Counted from the first letter of the stretch, positions 27,201 to 42,200 are shown. The stretch: 64,000 nucleotides of DNA from Linepithema humile (GCF_040581485.1 NC_090130.1:23763918-23827917); one strand, 5' to 3'. Numbers and translations: made by a program. The notes: generated by a model from the sequence alone, not told the origin.

Positions 27201-30200
27201 TGCGCTATTTCAATTGACATACTGCAATTACATTGCAAATTATGTAATTAAATTGGCACAGTTTTTGGTACACGAATAACGAGCAATAATTACCCGCGAT
27301 AAATTGACTCTTATTACATGCGTTTTACCGGAAATCGTTCTGATGTTCCATATTGCCTATTAACGGAAAACGCTAAAATTCTATATTATATGATAACAAG
27401 CACCGATGATTAATGATGTATAACACATATTAATTACGCGCTTACAATACTGATATCTCGCAACAATCGCAGAACAACGCGATCATTACAGCCGTACACT
27501 GAGGGCGGACTGCTAAATCGATTGTTTTGTATAGCTTTGACGTCCGCGGCAGACGGCAATTCACCGACGGCCAACGCTGGTCGTCGCCCAACGCACTGGG
27601 ACCAAGAGCTTTTTTCGCCACGATGACGAATCCGGCTTACCTCAGCATCGACCGGCTGCAGAGCACGGACGAAGGGATCTATCGGTGCCGAGTGGACTTC
27701 AAGAACTCGCCGACGCGGAAGCAGAAGATGAACTTGACCATTATAGGTGAGCGCATTGTATCTTGCCCGAACCCAATCAGCCGGCGATCGCGCAACAATT
27801 AAAGCCGGTTCTTTTGAACGGCCGCGGGTGGCGGTTAATCGTGGGCGAGTGTCGAGCAAGAAGCACCTTCGATCCGGAAACCGCTTTCACGAACGTGTAA
27901 TTCAGCGCTAAATACAGTCGTTCGATTTGTCACGCGATGTGTGGAGTATTTCGCGTTTGATTCGAATACGTTTGCTTTCGATGCGGTGAGGGCGTTGGCT
28001 TGTGAAGTCGACACTTTCCTGCATGTAAATTAATCCCAGCAGTGGTTTACTTCGCAAACTAAGCTGCGGCGCTAATACACCATACTTCATAACTACGACC
28101 TGTTTCGGGGCCATTACAACAGTTAATTCAACTACAACGGCAAAGTTGCCGTCGAATCTCGCCGCATCGACCGCATTACGCATCCCGCGCGCTGACTGTC
28201 GCCCGCTTGACAAACGATCGATTAACATATCCGCGCTGGATTCTAACGACGCATGATGTTCGCACAGTGCCTCCGTCGAAGCCGATAATACGGGACGGGG
28301 CATCGAGGAATGTTTGGGGCATCGAAGAGCCGTACAACGAGGGGAGCGACGTGAATCTGATTTGCGAGGTTCGTGGTGGCAAGCCGCTCCCGAAGTTGAC
28401 GTGGTATCTCGACAACACCGTAATAGACGAGTCCTATCACTACAACGCCGAGAACGGGTTAACGGTTAACCACCTGGTGTATGCGAAAATTGGGCGACAG
28501 CAGCTCAAGGCGCGACTGATCTGTCAGGCCAGCAACACGAACCTGATACCACCGCAAACCAAACTGCTCATCCTCAACGTGAATCGTAAGTCGTCGACAA
28601 TTTTCACTTGTATGCCGTGCTTTACTTTTCGCTGCAGCGCAGTTTCGACGATTGCACCCCGCTAGTTTCTACCTTTCGTTTCTCGCACGACCCAATTTCG
28701 CGCGGCGTTAAATATCACATTTGCGCGTGTTGACATAACAACATAATTCTAATTTGCAATGTTATGACGACGCGACATTTGCTTTCCATAATGGCACGTG
28801 TTAACCGAACGGACTGAAATGCGTCGCGTAGAAAATGGATCTCGGTGTATTTTCGCTTAGCATTCCGAAGGCGATGATATAATTGCGCTTACATAAATGG
28901 CACATTTGAGATAATATTTTATATTCATGTATAAACAAGAAAGCGGAAGGGTCTCAATCGTGTAATAGGTCGTAAGCGCGAATTAGTGCCGAGTCAGCAT
29001 GTCGATCGCTTCGGGCAAAAAGCCAAGGCCTCTCGCGCGCTCGGTGTGATGCTTAAAACGAACCTCCGATTACCTTAATGCACACCCGTACTGAATGGTG
29101 AAATGTTCTACTTATGCGGCCCAGTTTGTCAATCTTCGCGATGTTGCACGCTCGTGCAATGCAGTTTTTCTATTATGTTTTTACGCGAATCGCAATCTAT
29201 CAAGCAGTTGTCGTAGCCAGCCCAATTTGCTCCGAGGAAAAAATTATCTCAAAGCTATAAAAAGCATAGTTGAAATTTGTTGGCGTCGTTTCTAAGCACC
29301 TTACGAGTTAATTCCGCGATATTTCCTAATGAGACAGAGTTAAAGTATAAAAACACGTTTTGTACGCCAATAATTGTTATAATCATTTTCACATTTTATT
29401 TCACTTTCGACGATTGTGAATGTATTCTGTATATTTATTGCACTTCTATTTTACGCAATTTGAAATTTATTATCCGTATTTGTTGTTCGCGTCGGGCAAA
29501 TTATTTATTGTCTGTTAGACAAATTATTGTTTACATTTTCTCATATTTCGCTATAGCTCAGTCGTTAAACGTTCCTGGTGGATGTAAAGTGCCACATATA
29601 CGTAGTTCCGTGTAACCATTAATGTAAGTACGCAATTATCGCGTGCATAACGAGGTACGAGAGTTCTCCATTTACAACATTGAGGTAAATGTGGAACTAC
29701 CGACAAGCTGACGCATTTCACAAAAGAGAGAGAAAAAAACGGACGATTAAGCAAGAGTTCCACGTATTTTCCTATCTAAGAATGATATCTTCCGGAATAA
29801 ATGTTTATTTCTATTTATGAAGCGGTTATGTGTCGCTACTCCCATAATGAAGTCGCTGATCCTTAACGCGTTAATACGCTAGTCACAAGTGCAAGCATGT
29901 GGATTATAATTCATTCCGACAAGCCTCGCTTACCGCGTTAGAAATCTCTTATCCGCTGGCTTACAGCTTTTACAAGCATATAGTATCAAACGTATCAAAC
30001 AGCGTCTCTATCGATAAAATTCGGTGTAAGAGAACGAATTCTCAAGAACAATTCCGTAGCGGTGATCGATGTGGATCGTTCCTCTCCTTATTTCGCGACT
30101 GCCAACTTTAGGCGTCGCCGGGGCCGTTGGCGAATCGGTGCAATGGTCACAGTAGGACATGCACCGAAGGCCTTTTCACGTGGTCCTACAGCCGGGCCGA

Positions 30201-33200
30201 GGTATTCACGTGCTGAACCTATTAGTCGTCCGGCCGAGATTGGCCGATGAAGATAACGGTAACGCCTCTCGCAAGACGGATCAGTGAATCGCGTGCCTCC
30301 CGGCTCGCAGCTTCGATTTCGTGTTTCCCCGTGAGCGCTTGGCGTGCGACACTGCGTCTGTGTTCGAGCGCCGTTGTCGGTGTCGGTCGATAGATGTGAC
30401 GAGAACCCCGCACCTCCTCCCTCCGCCACTTTTGCACGCGTGTGCGTCTATGAGCGCGTTAATTGCGCGTATGGGTGAATGAGTGCGCGTTAGTGAGCGC
30501 GGCACGTCGTTGGTAAGAAGGCGCACTGCCTGCTGAGATATCGTGTAAGTGGCGGCTGGAGAGGGTTCGACTCGTAATGACCCAGTAACGTCGCGCCAGA
30601 CGAGCGGGAAATGGAAAGCCGACGAGGGTGGGAAGAAACTATTCGAACCGGCGGCGATAACGTTAATGTAAACACGCGTAAAAGCATTAGTATACTCGGC
30701 GCGGCAAGAGGCGCTAATTCGTGGCCGATTGATCTCACCGATCGCGCGTTACACGCACGGCGCACCGCTCTGACGTAGCATGCATGCATGCGCCATCCTT
30801 TATGCGTCAAAGGATGTTCTACGTAAAGGATTGCCTGCGCGAATTATAAATGTGCAATCTACGCCAACACTGTTTAATAGCACGGCTAATAGTGATAAAA
30901 AACTATATTATATCAAATAGAAACAATTAAAAATTAATCTTTGATTAGCTATGAAATGTTTTCGGCCGTGAATAAATTATAAGCCTTTGCATCTCAAATA
31001 AATAGAATAATGTTTTAAAAAATGCAATGTTAGAAATATCTATTTTGACGATCGAAACAATTTTATTACATTTCAAGAAATCAACATCGTTATATAATTT
31101 GCACGTAAAAAAATGCATAGTTTGCTATTATTCCTTCTGCTTTCAAATCGCTGAACGCTTCTGACTACTTTTATTCCAAGGAATAGCAGCAAAGCCCTCG
31201 ATAGTTATGCAGAACGGTAGTTCGCAAACAACTGATCCTACCAGCCATATATAACCGAATAGTACAGTAGACACGGGCGTACTCTCGCATGCGAATAATT
31301 TCGTACACTCCCGCGGGTGATGCCTATTAATTCATACATCGCGATGTGCGCCGAATTCAAACAAATAATAATAAGCATGCGTGTCCACGCGCGCTCCCGC
31401 GTGCACAAATGCGTATCAATTTATTCTTAATTACCGCTGCATAAATCACGTGGAAATTTTGGTAAGAAATCAAATGCCTTCGAATTATCCTACACCGCGT
31501 CACTTTCGCTCTTCGTAGTTTTATGTAATATTATAAATTAAAGACCGAGGACACGATCTCATAATTTCACGATATTTCGCAATATCGCGCTGTTGTAGCA
31601 CGATGCGATCGGCGTGTGAAAAATAAGTGTAAGCGGGCACACGAAATGCGTGACGCGGCTGGCGTGACGGAAGCTCTTGGAGCGGTCCGGTATGTCTGCA
31701 CATATCGCAGCATGCAAATGCGCTTTGTTCATAAATTTTTTGCAAAGGTGAAATGAACAAGCAAACGAGCGTTTCTGCGTGGCGTTCGACGATTCGCGCC
31801 GCGTGCCGGCTGTTAGGAATTAAAGCCGGCATCAATGTGGTAGCTAGCTCGCTAGACTTGCCAATTGCTATTGCGCTAATTTGCATCCGGTCGTGCGCGC
31901 ATTGGCACGCACTCACGCACACCTTCGTCCGCGCGAGCGACATTTATTCGTGCGCGGTCATGTGCGCCGGGACTGTTCACTTGATAATAATTAATAATCT
32001 CCCGTCCCGCGGAGAGCGGGGCGGCGCGTTTCCATAGCGCGCGCAACATCATCGTCATTCATCAGGGAGCTATCTCGACTTCGTTCCTCGACGGCGATAA
32101 GGCCGCAGGGATTTCTCTTTGCCGGCAGCCATGTGCCTTTCGTCGGCGGCTTCGTCGGGGCATTGATTTCGACCGGCGCGCCGAGTGCCGCGCCGCGGTT
32201 TTTGACGGGGCAGGTGGTGCGATTCAGCCGCCTGGAAATAAATGGGAAGGTGCGAAGAGCGCCGGGTTTGATAAGTGCGCCGACCGGGGGCGCCGACTCG
32301 GGATCATTCGAACAAACGATAACGCTACGGTAAACATGCGTGAAACCATTAAGGCTCGACCTGCAGCGAGTGTTAATTCACGGACGGTTGTTCGCCAGCG
32401 TACGCAAATGGCACCGCGCCGTTATACACAGCGCGAACGCGATAATACCGCGAGTAAAACCTGATGGATACATATTACGGTGAAATGATAAAATGTGAGA
32501 TTCCACGTGGATGCGAAGAAAGAACGATATTACAAATGACAGAGCATATTTTAAATTACATTGGTTATAAATGCTCAGTTTTAATCAGTAATTCCATCGC
32601 TTAACATAAAAAGTATTTTTAGTTATTTAAAAAAAAATATAATTTAAGATTTTTTTTTTATTATAATAGCTTCGACAAATCGTTTCACTCTATCAGACCG
32701 TTAAATATCGCATTCGCATGCTTTGCTCGAATTCTATCGAACGTATCTTTTCCATTTCGAATTTTCGAGCAAAAAAATACGAGTTACGTTAACAAGCTAT
32801 CTCAGGAACACACTGAAGCCAAGCATGCGAGCGCGATATCTAACGTGCCTGATAGAGTGAAACAATTTGTCAAAGCTGTCGGCGATCGCTGAATTACGAA
32901 TGGCGATAGAGCCGCAATGTCGAAGACTTGATTCCACGGATATCGTAGCGAGGAATCAGCCGTCGCTACTCCTACGAGCGATAGCGCACCGGCTTTGCGT
33001 GCTTCTGCTCTAATTGAACGTCGAAAATAGATACAATCCTTTCTGCTCGTTCCTCGGAAAACCTGTAAGGCGCGATCACGATCGACGTACACGCGATGCC
33101 TGGCGCATCGAATGACGCTGCCGTCGATACAACTTGCGCCGCCGCTATCACCCGCGGGACCTTCATACGTATTTCAGACCTGTCTCGCGCAAAACTAAGC

Positions 33201-36200
33201 TACCCTCGAATGTAATCGCTCTCGACATGTTTTAATTAAAACCAAATCTCTCGAAACGTCGCTAATAAAAGGGATGTCTATTTGAAACGGATAATACCGA
33301 TCTTTCATCACGGAACAAAGTGGCTTTCAACAGTGAGGCTCACATTATCGTTTACGGCATTAAGCCGACAAAATAGATCCTTGATCGTCGAATGAGTGGT
33401 CGCGAAAGTTGATTATCCAAATGGATGAAAGTTTCTACAAGTGCAAATATATGGCCAGAGCCCCGCGAGGGCCATCCAACCCGTTCCTAAGCGTGTGCGT
33501 GTGTGTATGTGTCAGGAAGAGAGCACAGAGCGAGACGGAGGAACCAATTTCAGAGGAGTGGCTACCAACTAATGGCAATTAGGGGTTGTATGAGTGGCTG
33601 GCCATGGCGGTGCATAAGCGTGCACTAGAATTTACGAGGACGGCCGCGCGACACCAACGTGATATTACAAATGGTCTAGACTGTCGCTTTCGATCAATGC
33701 GGGTGTCAAATATTCGCTTCGAGCGGAAATACGACGCGACAAGACGCGAGTATGAATTAAGATGTACGAATCGTGCTTGGACGAAAAAAGATATAATCTT
33801 AAAACAATCTTAAAAAAATTCCGTTGGAAAAAATTCCGTTTTCTTATTAATAAACATACTATAGTTATATGGAATAGTCGTCACTCGTTGTATTTATAGT
33901 ATTAGGGTCAAGGATGGGTTTGCATGGAAGGTAATAATCTACATCTTAAGTGATACTTGAGTTTCAGATCAGTCAATGATGCAGAGAACCTTGAAAATAA
34001 TTTCGTTCAAAATGTTTGATCAATTTTCTTCTTAAATTAATCTGTTCTTTTTCAGATCCGTAATCACGGCATTTAGTAAATGCCTGTATGGAAACGTTAA
34101 ATTTCTAAATCACAACTACATGAAATATAGATCTGTAAAGATAAAATTGGTATCGGAAACGGATATTGGCCGCCTACGAGAACGCAGTTGCATTTTTGCG
34201 TTGAGAATTTAATGCAGCCAGAAAACATACCATTCCGCATCGTTTTAGTACCGAGATTATCCATGTATTATTCTGAATACCGCAAATATTTCTGTGAAAG
34301 TAGATGTTAAAATAGCCGTAACGACTAGTAGACACGAATGAGTTCGTAATTTAGGAATCAATTATGAAGAAGTAATTATGTGCGAGTTGCAATTGAGTTT
34401 TAAACAGCAAGAATAAGTAATTAATGTTCTATAAGTATGCGGAAACATTTCAGTAAGGTGGAGAGCGAGAGAATAAGCGACAAGAATAACTCGCTATCTC
34501 AAATGATATGCTTACTTTTTCTTAATTTTATCGAACAATCGTAAATTCCAGTAAACGCTACGATTCTTTTGCAATTTTGGGAATTAAGCAATTGAAATTT
34601 ATTGCCGTGTCGCACAAAGAACAGAACTTTAATTGCGACTATAGAGCGGTATTGCGGCGAACCACGTCTCTATTTAATTTCTTTTGTTGTTTGCGAAGCG
34701 TAATCGTTCGGTTTGCCATACGAAGAAATTTCGGAATGATTTTGTGAATTTGTTTCGTAAATAGTCCGGCTTCGGCGTTACTCCGACCGTTTAATCTTAT
34801 TTCCGGATTTTTCTCTTTGTATGTAGTGACGGAACACCGTTTTCGCGACGCTAGGGGACAACTTCGAAACAATAGCGATCCGTATAAAGTTGATTAAATT
34901 AAGGTCCGCCATCGCAGAAACTTAGTTGCATGCGCACGATGCTTAACGATATAACTTTATTTATCTTTGCAACGTGTATCTTTTTTAAATGGTATTACAA
35001 AGAAAGAAAACAGGAAACTACAAATACATTTACTCATATTATAAATATATATACAGAACCGCGCAAGCTTTCTTTTTAAATAAAAACAGAATGCTACTTT
35101 GGATAATAAGTACGCACCGCTTCGTTGCATGCAAATTATTTTTTATTTTCTTATTGAAAAATATATTTTTCCGCTTGTTAAGGTAAATATCTCGTTTTTT
35201 TCTTTTTTAAATACAGAAACCTAAATAACAGTATGCTCTATAGTTCACGACAATGATAAAAAGAACGATTACATTTTGCCGTTGCAGTGAAGCCAGTGAC
35301 GGTGCAAATCTTGACGAAGGAAACGCGAGTTTCGGCCGACAAAAATTACGACGTGGAATGTCGTACGAGCGGTTCACGGCCAGATGCGATGATCACGTGG
35401 TGGAAAGCAAACAAGCAAATCAAGAAGAAGGCTCAAAACGTAAGTTTACTACACATCGCACGTGCTCTGCACAACAAAATTGAATTGCACAGTAAAAAAG
35501 AAATAAAGGCCATTCCAAAGGAGAAAACTATTGTTACTGTTAAACGTGACACTCAAGCTGTAACTTTCTGTCGAGGAAAGCAAATTTATAACGCTCTTGT
35601 TATAAAGTGTCACAAGTAAAATTGAAAGATGAGTGAATTCAAGTAAGGGACACTCGGTACGAATCCCCCCCATTTCACTTTTCAGAACGAAACTGCTCAA
35701 ACGAAAACTCGATTCCTATTTCAGCGAAATTATTTCATTGTATTGCGAAATTACTTTTTTCATTACGTGTATCGTTGCGAAGATGTATTTTGCTGATGTA
35801 ACATTACGAGGATACGTAAAACAAACCGACACGAGTATCGAAGATTAGAGAACGGATATTTTTGCAGGCAAATTTTACGTTTTATTCGATTTTCGGCGAG
35901 AAAGCCGGCAAAAATTGCAGCAGATCCGTCCTCCGGCACATCCCAGTTTGAAAAAGTCTCGGCGAATGTTTTTTTATCAGAACGCCTCATCACAGTCGGA
36001 TGTGAACATTCGTGTGCTGAAAACGGTTAGCGGGAAGCACCGCTGAAGTGCGCGCTCACACAATTCGGAGGAAAATTCTTGAAATCGACGTCCCGCAAGT
36101 TTCCGCAGTTTACGACGATTCGTCCAGAAGTTAGGACGATGCAGTTATTTCGTTTTTCTTGCGGGCGACTTCTCTCGCGCGCCCTCCCGTTTTCGTTGCG

Positions 36201-39200
36201 TTCATCCCTCGTCGCGATCCTCGACACCTTCCCTCCGCGCGCGGGGTGACAGAGGAAGTGCAGAAGTTAGCGGACGATCCAGCGGATCCTCGCTTGATAA
36301 ACTTTCAAGGTTTAACTTTCTTTTCCTACTAGGTGCGCAATTAAGTTTCCGGGTTTTTTTTTATCAATGCAAAATGGAAAATTTCAAGAGAAATACAAAA
36401 AACGGTTTATTCAAAGTATCGTCCCTCGCTAGCTACACATTTTTGCCATCTCTCTGGCAATACATGAATACCGCGACGATAAAACGACGCGTCTTTGCAT
36501 CGAAACCATTTATCCAATCAGTTTTGCACTTCTTCGAAATTGGCCAAGTGTAGCCCAGCTAAGCCATGTGCCATCGACCGGAACAAGTGATAATTGGAAG
36601 GGGCCAGGTCTGGTGAATACAGCGGGTGCGGTAGCAGATCCCATTTCAGCGTTTTCATGGTGTCCTGGACGATGGAAGTGCGATGGCACGGAACGTTGTC
36701 GTGCTGCAATATCACTCGTTCGTGTCTCGTGTCCCATTCTGGCCGTTTTTCGAGCAATGCATGGTTCAAATTTATCAATTGTTGTTGTCTTGTGTTTGCG
36801 TATCATTTTCATCCAATAACGCTTGCAGATCGGCGTCCTCAAATGTTTTTGGTCTTCCGGAGCGCTCCTTGTCCTCAGTGTCGAAATCGCCATTTCTAAA
36901 GCGTTTAAACCAATCTTCACAAGTAGTTTTCGATTGTGCATGTTCGCCGTAGGCTTTCTCAAGCAAACGGCGTGCTTCAGCTGCATTTTCTTTCAAGTTG
37001 AAGCAGAAAAGCAAAGCTTCCCGCAAATGCTGTTTATTTGGCACAAAACTCGACATCTTTATTGTTAGAAAAAATATTTTTGCGTTGCAATATGTGTTGG
37101 TATTATGACTGGTTATTGTTGACAGATGTCCAAGTTAATAAAAAAACACAACTTTAGACATGTATATCGACTACATGTATCGTTAGCGCCATTCATGTGT
37201 GAAACCCGGAAACTTAGTTGCGCACCTAGTATTTTCGACGTAGATGCCCCCCCGTCCATCGCCTGTGGCGCGAAATGTTTCAGTAATGTTCGAGCGCATT
37301 AAATTTTTAAAACATCTCCCCAGATGTAACTGTCCGCCTGACTTCAGGAGGCAACTTCCATCACTAGTTACTTCACGAAGTCGCCGTGTACTCCATGTAC
37401 TTTGAGTTTACTTTTCCGCAATCTATACAGCACAATGTATCATGCATCGTTTATACCATAAATTTATATTTAAACGTATCGTTGTTGTTATCTCTTTTGA
37501 ATTAATGTGCAACATTGCGGCTCAGTAATCAAACTTTCACAATTGAAATGTTGAATATGAAACATTCATCGGTATCTTTGTGATTAGTGAATGGTGTGGC
37601 ATCCGCAGCGCGCATTTTCGCGATGTTATGATATTCACGATAATTATGCTTAAACATTGTAGCAACATGCAAACTGCTCGATATTATTGCTGTAGTCGAT
37701 ATAACAATAGCGGAACGATAAATTATGAATTTAACCATTCATATCGTACAATATAATAATAAATAGATAACGGTAATGCTAATTTTAGCGGAAAAATAGA
37801 ATTAGCACACTGATAAGTTATACGATATTTTCAATAACTAATGTCAGACCAGTTAAGGAGTTTATTTTATTTAAAATATGAGCTGAAATATATTCTGAAA
37901 TATAAAAATAATCAAAAATTTTAGCCATTTCCATTGCGCCGCATAAATTATTAATTTCACATATGTAAAAGTACATCACAGTTTAGCTTCGCTTATAAAA
38001 GTATTCAACGTTCCGGATTTTGCTGTGACAGACCGACATTACCATTTTATGATTATTCTATGTATTTTTACTGCGCCATTATTTCATGATCATCCGCGAG
38101 CGAAAATGTTTCGTTGAAGCGTTTGCGACAGTTATTATTGCATGCATGATGACATCGGGATATTTCGCAAAACATTGTATATATTACGAATTTTTTTAAG
38201 CTATTGCTTGGGTAAATACGTTTGTTCATCGCCAAGTTTTCAATACGTTCCAGATTGAAAACGCTGAATAAATTCTGCAGGAAAACATCGCTCCCGGATG
38301 ATGCAATAGGAACTTGAATGAAAAATGCGTTTTTTTGCTTTGAACCCCACAAACTTGTGACACTGAAAAATTGACCGTATCTATCTTCTGCGAATCGATC
38401 TTTTCGCTGGTTGCGTCTGTATTCCGGAATAATCGCGGATTCGTAATGTTTGCAATAGCGTGGGAAAGTAATTAATGTACTATGAAATTTACGCGCGCAA
38501 TTTTATTTTCCCCGTGTGTAAACGCGCGGAATCAATTAAGTAAAATGTATTTTTCCATCGCATTTGCAACGTCCCCCTTAGAAAGCGCAGCTTCCAAAAT
38601 ACCACACCGGTAATGCTCGATGGACGTATGCGAGCGGTGTGACCGTAACGTCACTCCGCGTACGATCTACCTGCGCGATATATCGACGTCCGTGTGTCGG
38701 ACTGTCCAGAGAGTTTTATCGGAAAATTCGATCGCGTCGCACCGGGGCTGCACTGAAAGTGCAACGCAGCGAAGCTTGCAAAAAAATACGAGGGAGATAG
38801 AGATGGCGGGAGAAAGAGAGGTAGCGGGGCGCACCAATGATGGGTAGGAGTGTATAAGAGAGCGAGAGACAGCGACGCCACATTCATCCTGACGAACCAT
38901 TACTTCCATTCATCGTATTCGCGATACTGATGCGGATACGCGGCTTTTCCGATATATATGGCCGATAGCGCTATCATTAAAATGACATCGTGAAAGCGGG
39001 CGGGACGCGGATCCGTGATGGAGAGAGGAAGCGTCAGCGATGTGACCCGCACCCGCTTCGACCTCCATTTCCCGTCGTTGCTCTAAGCATCATAAATCTT
39101 GAAAAAAACCGTTAATCCCCCCGGCGCGCTCTTTTATTTCGGCATCACTTCGGCCTAACAGCTTCCAACGATGTTAAATTAATATTAGCAGCAAACAGCG

Positions 39201-42200
39201 TGACGCCGTGTGTGAAAAATGGAACGGCGCTTTCGACGTAGGAAATCTAGAGAAATTCCGATTGCGCGCACGAGGATGGCAGAGTATGCTAAACGTTGCG
39301 TCGATGGGTGTAGTCGATTAAGTATGCTTTTTAATGTCGCAAGAAATCTCAAAATTTCAGTGAATGTTTAGAAACGCGTGTGTTTTAATTACAGTATGCG
39401 CTCGAGAACAATCAGACTTTGAGTATCCTCAGCTTCATGCCAACCATAGAGGACGACGGTAAATATTTGACATGCCGCGCGGAAAATCCTGTCATATCCG
39501 ACAGTGCGTTGGAGGACAAGTGGCGGCTCGACGTACAATATCAGCCGGTGGTCAACTTGAGAATGGGCGAAACACTGAATCCGGACGATATCAAAGAGGG
39601 CGACGATGTGTACTTCGAGTGTAAGGTTCGAGCGAATCCGAAGGTGTACAAGCTCGCCTGGTTCAAGAATGTAAGTATCGCGAGCATTCGCGTGTCTATC
39701 ACGATATATTCAGAGAAACATTTCACGGCATATTCGCGTTTCGTTACACAACACACCCGCGCATATTTATTCTCTCTCTTGCCAGTTTATGCAAATTTAA
39801 TTATTTCTCCATTAGATAACTCGCGTGTATACTATTGTGTATACACATTCTTTGCCGTACATTTTCCTTCTGCTTCGCGATTAATACACGAGTATACAAA
39901 TTACATTATAAATGCAATTAAGGAGAAGGGACTCTTATTACGTACGTGTTGCAATGCAACGCCAATTTGTACATGTTTCTTTTCCTTTCCTTTTTCAGAA
40001 GAAAGAATTGAAGAACAATTCCACAGCGGGTGTAATTCTTAGCGATCAGTCGTTGGTTCTCAGAGGATTGACTCGTTACTCCGCCGGCGACTACACCTGC
40101 CTCGCGGTGAACAGCGAGGGAAAGACCGAGAGCAATTCGGTGTCCCTTCAGATAATGTGTAAGTCACGAGTCGCGAATTAACAAGTCCTCGCATATAATT
40201 AATTGCCAAATTATCCCCCGTCGAGAATTGGCCCGGGTAAACAACGCCGTAATAGCGTTAAGAGCGTATGTCCTTCATAACGCGGCATCGGTTCCCCAAT
40301 TTCCCTCTCGCGCGGCTACAATCCCCCGATAATTACTTAATCGATGGTAAGCAACTCCCGCAGTGTGCACACGGGCGAGGCGTTTGCCGAACGCGTGAGA
40401 AAGGAACGGGCGACGTTTAAGTCGGGGACGTGACGATAGAGGATCGGAGGATGAAGGGGAAAGAAGAGTCGCGAGAGACAAGTGAGGCTGGTGGGCGGGA
40501 GGGTGAGGGGGGGGGACATATAGTTTTCTGTGAAACACGGAATGCGGGTTATTCTATTAGAATAGTCGGTGCCCCTGGTGCTAGCTTGGCGTATCTGCAT
40601 CTTGTAAATGACCTAAGAGGGAAGGAAGGACTGCGATGCATATTCAGTATATGTAAAGCGTAGCTGAATATTCATGTGTGGGTGAACGCAGACTGGCAAT
40701 GTGCTAAGCTAGGCCGCGGGAGCAGACGTACGGCGGGGCGTACGTAACTGAAGGAGACCGCGAATCCGTTCTGATATTTTAAACCCCTCTTGGCCCCCTC
40801 CCATTCTGCTGAGCCGATGACGTCGATCTTCTCGTATTCGCACGGGATTGCGAACAATGTCCGCGAGATCACGTCACAATACATTGCGATATGACGCCAC
40901 ATATGCGCGAGTGATGAATTACGTCATGCGACGCCAAACATCTCCCTTTACGCTCATCTCGTTCAAATTGTTTCCTTCTTGTAATATTTGAATATCTCAT
41001 TCATGCCTTAAACTATTCTTAGATGTTTCTGTATTTTCGACTATAAAATCTGTGACTTGACTGCAGACTAGCATGCTGTATTTTGGTCAGTAATATTTCA
41101 TTTAAACTGTTTGTATTTTAACGAAGACAGATTTAATAGTGTTTTATTTTACCAAATTTTAGAGAAATGTCATGCATCCACTTTAATATAACGCATAATT
41201 TCCTTCTTTTGATACGAAAGACGTATATATAATTCGTGCCGTTCAACGACTGCTCCATCTTCTTAAGCTGTTGTGCCAAAAAGATAAAACAATGAATTTA
41301 AAAAAACAATTTAAAAAAGTAGTCTTGCAACTTACTTTTGTATGAGGGGTAATGAGATGTGCTATAAGATCTATGGCTTATGCCCCAAACAACTTTAACT
41401 ATTTGCAATGCAGATCGTATAAGTACTGAGAGCTTCCTGGTCAACGCACATTTGATTCACAAATTTAGAAGTTTGTTAACATCCATTGTTATACATATAT
41501 GTTGGAGTATATATAAATCTTGGCAACTCCAGATTACACAAAGTCACAAATTTAAATTTACATGTTCTCTAAATTAACACACAATAGAAAATTAACAATT
41601 TTGCCACAAATACGAATCTCTACAATTGTAAAAGTTTATTTCTTTATATCCGGAATTTTATAAATAGATTTATTTGCATTAATATAATTTTTAACGGTGC
41701 ATATGCCTAAAGTTTCTCGATCGATAAGATTAATAGACGAACGGAATTGACTGTTGGCTACTGAATAGTTAATAAACACACGCGATTCGACTTTCTGGGT
41801 TTCCAAACATTTATTATGAAACACCTAATCCGTTTTCGCTAGAATTGAGAAAAGAAAAGAATGGAAGATGGTCGTTGAATGTTTTACAAGCAGGACAAAT
41901 GTCGAGCCAACAATCTGTCCGGTTATTCTGGAGAAATCACGAAATTATTCAAATTATGTCTTCCTCTGAAATATACACCGGTGCAAAATATAATATTGTC
42001 TTTCGTCGTGTTTTTCATAACGTTTGAATTATGGAATTATGGAAGGACAAAAGAGTGTATTTTCATAAAAATATTACTTTTACGAATGGAAGACAAATCA
42101 AATAAGATAATGGCGCTGGACGGATATTTGAGTAAAATACACGACTCGGCTTTAGTGGCTTGTAAAAGAATTTCGCCGAGATATATATCATGTCTGAGAA

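Larger units (their letters stand above)
36329..37229 (-). mobile_element. Mariner DNA transposon, internally deleted, mauritiana-like
   Basis: The 901-bp element is bounded by 28-bp inverted repeats and flanked by TA at 36327-36328 and 37230-37231, the target duplication expected for Tc1/mariner. The transposase remnant lies on the - strand, opposite to the host gene. Intact mariners are about 1.3 kb, so roughly 0.4 kb is missing. The protein remnants resemble the mauritiana subfamily in the N-terminal helix-turn-helix and in the motif LINLN. The element sits harmlessly in an intron and cannot encode an active enzyme. Confidence 0.95.
35440..39394 (+). other. Intron between exons 4 and 5 (3955 bp), hosts mariner copy
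   Basis: GT-AG, phase 0, inside Ig3. It carries the inverted mariner remnant at 36329-37229. Outside the element I see only AT-rich sequence and a GC-rich patch near 38600-39130 with no supported exon. Confidence 0.86.

Noticed and set aside
29550..29625. TATAGCTCAGT string resembling a tRNA D-arm.
   Set aside because: No pairing D-stem, no T-loop GTTCRA box at the right distance and no acceptor stem.
30560..30580. GGTTCGACTC resembling a tRNA B box.
   Set aside because: No matching A box or cloverleaf upstream.
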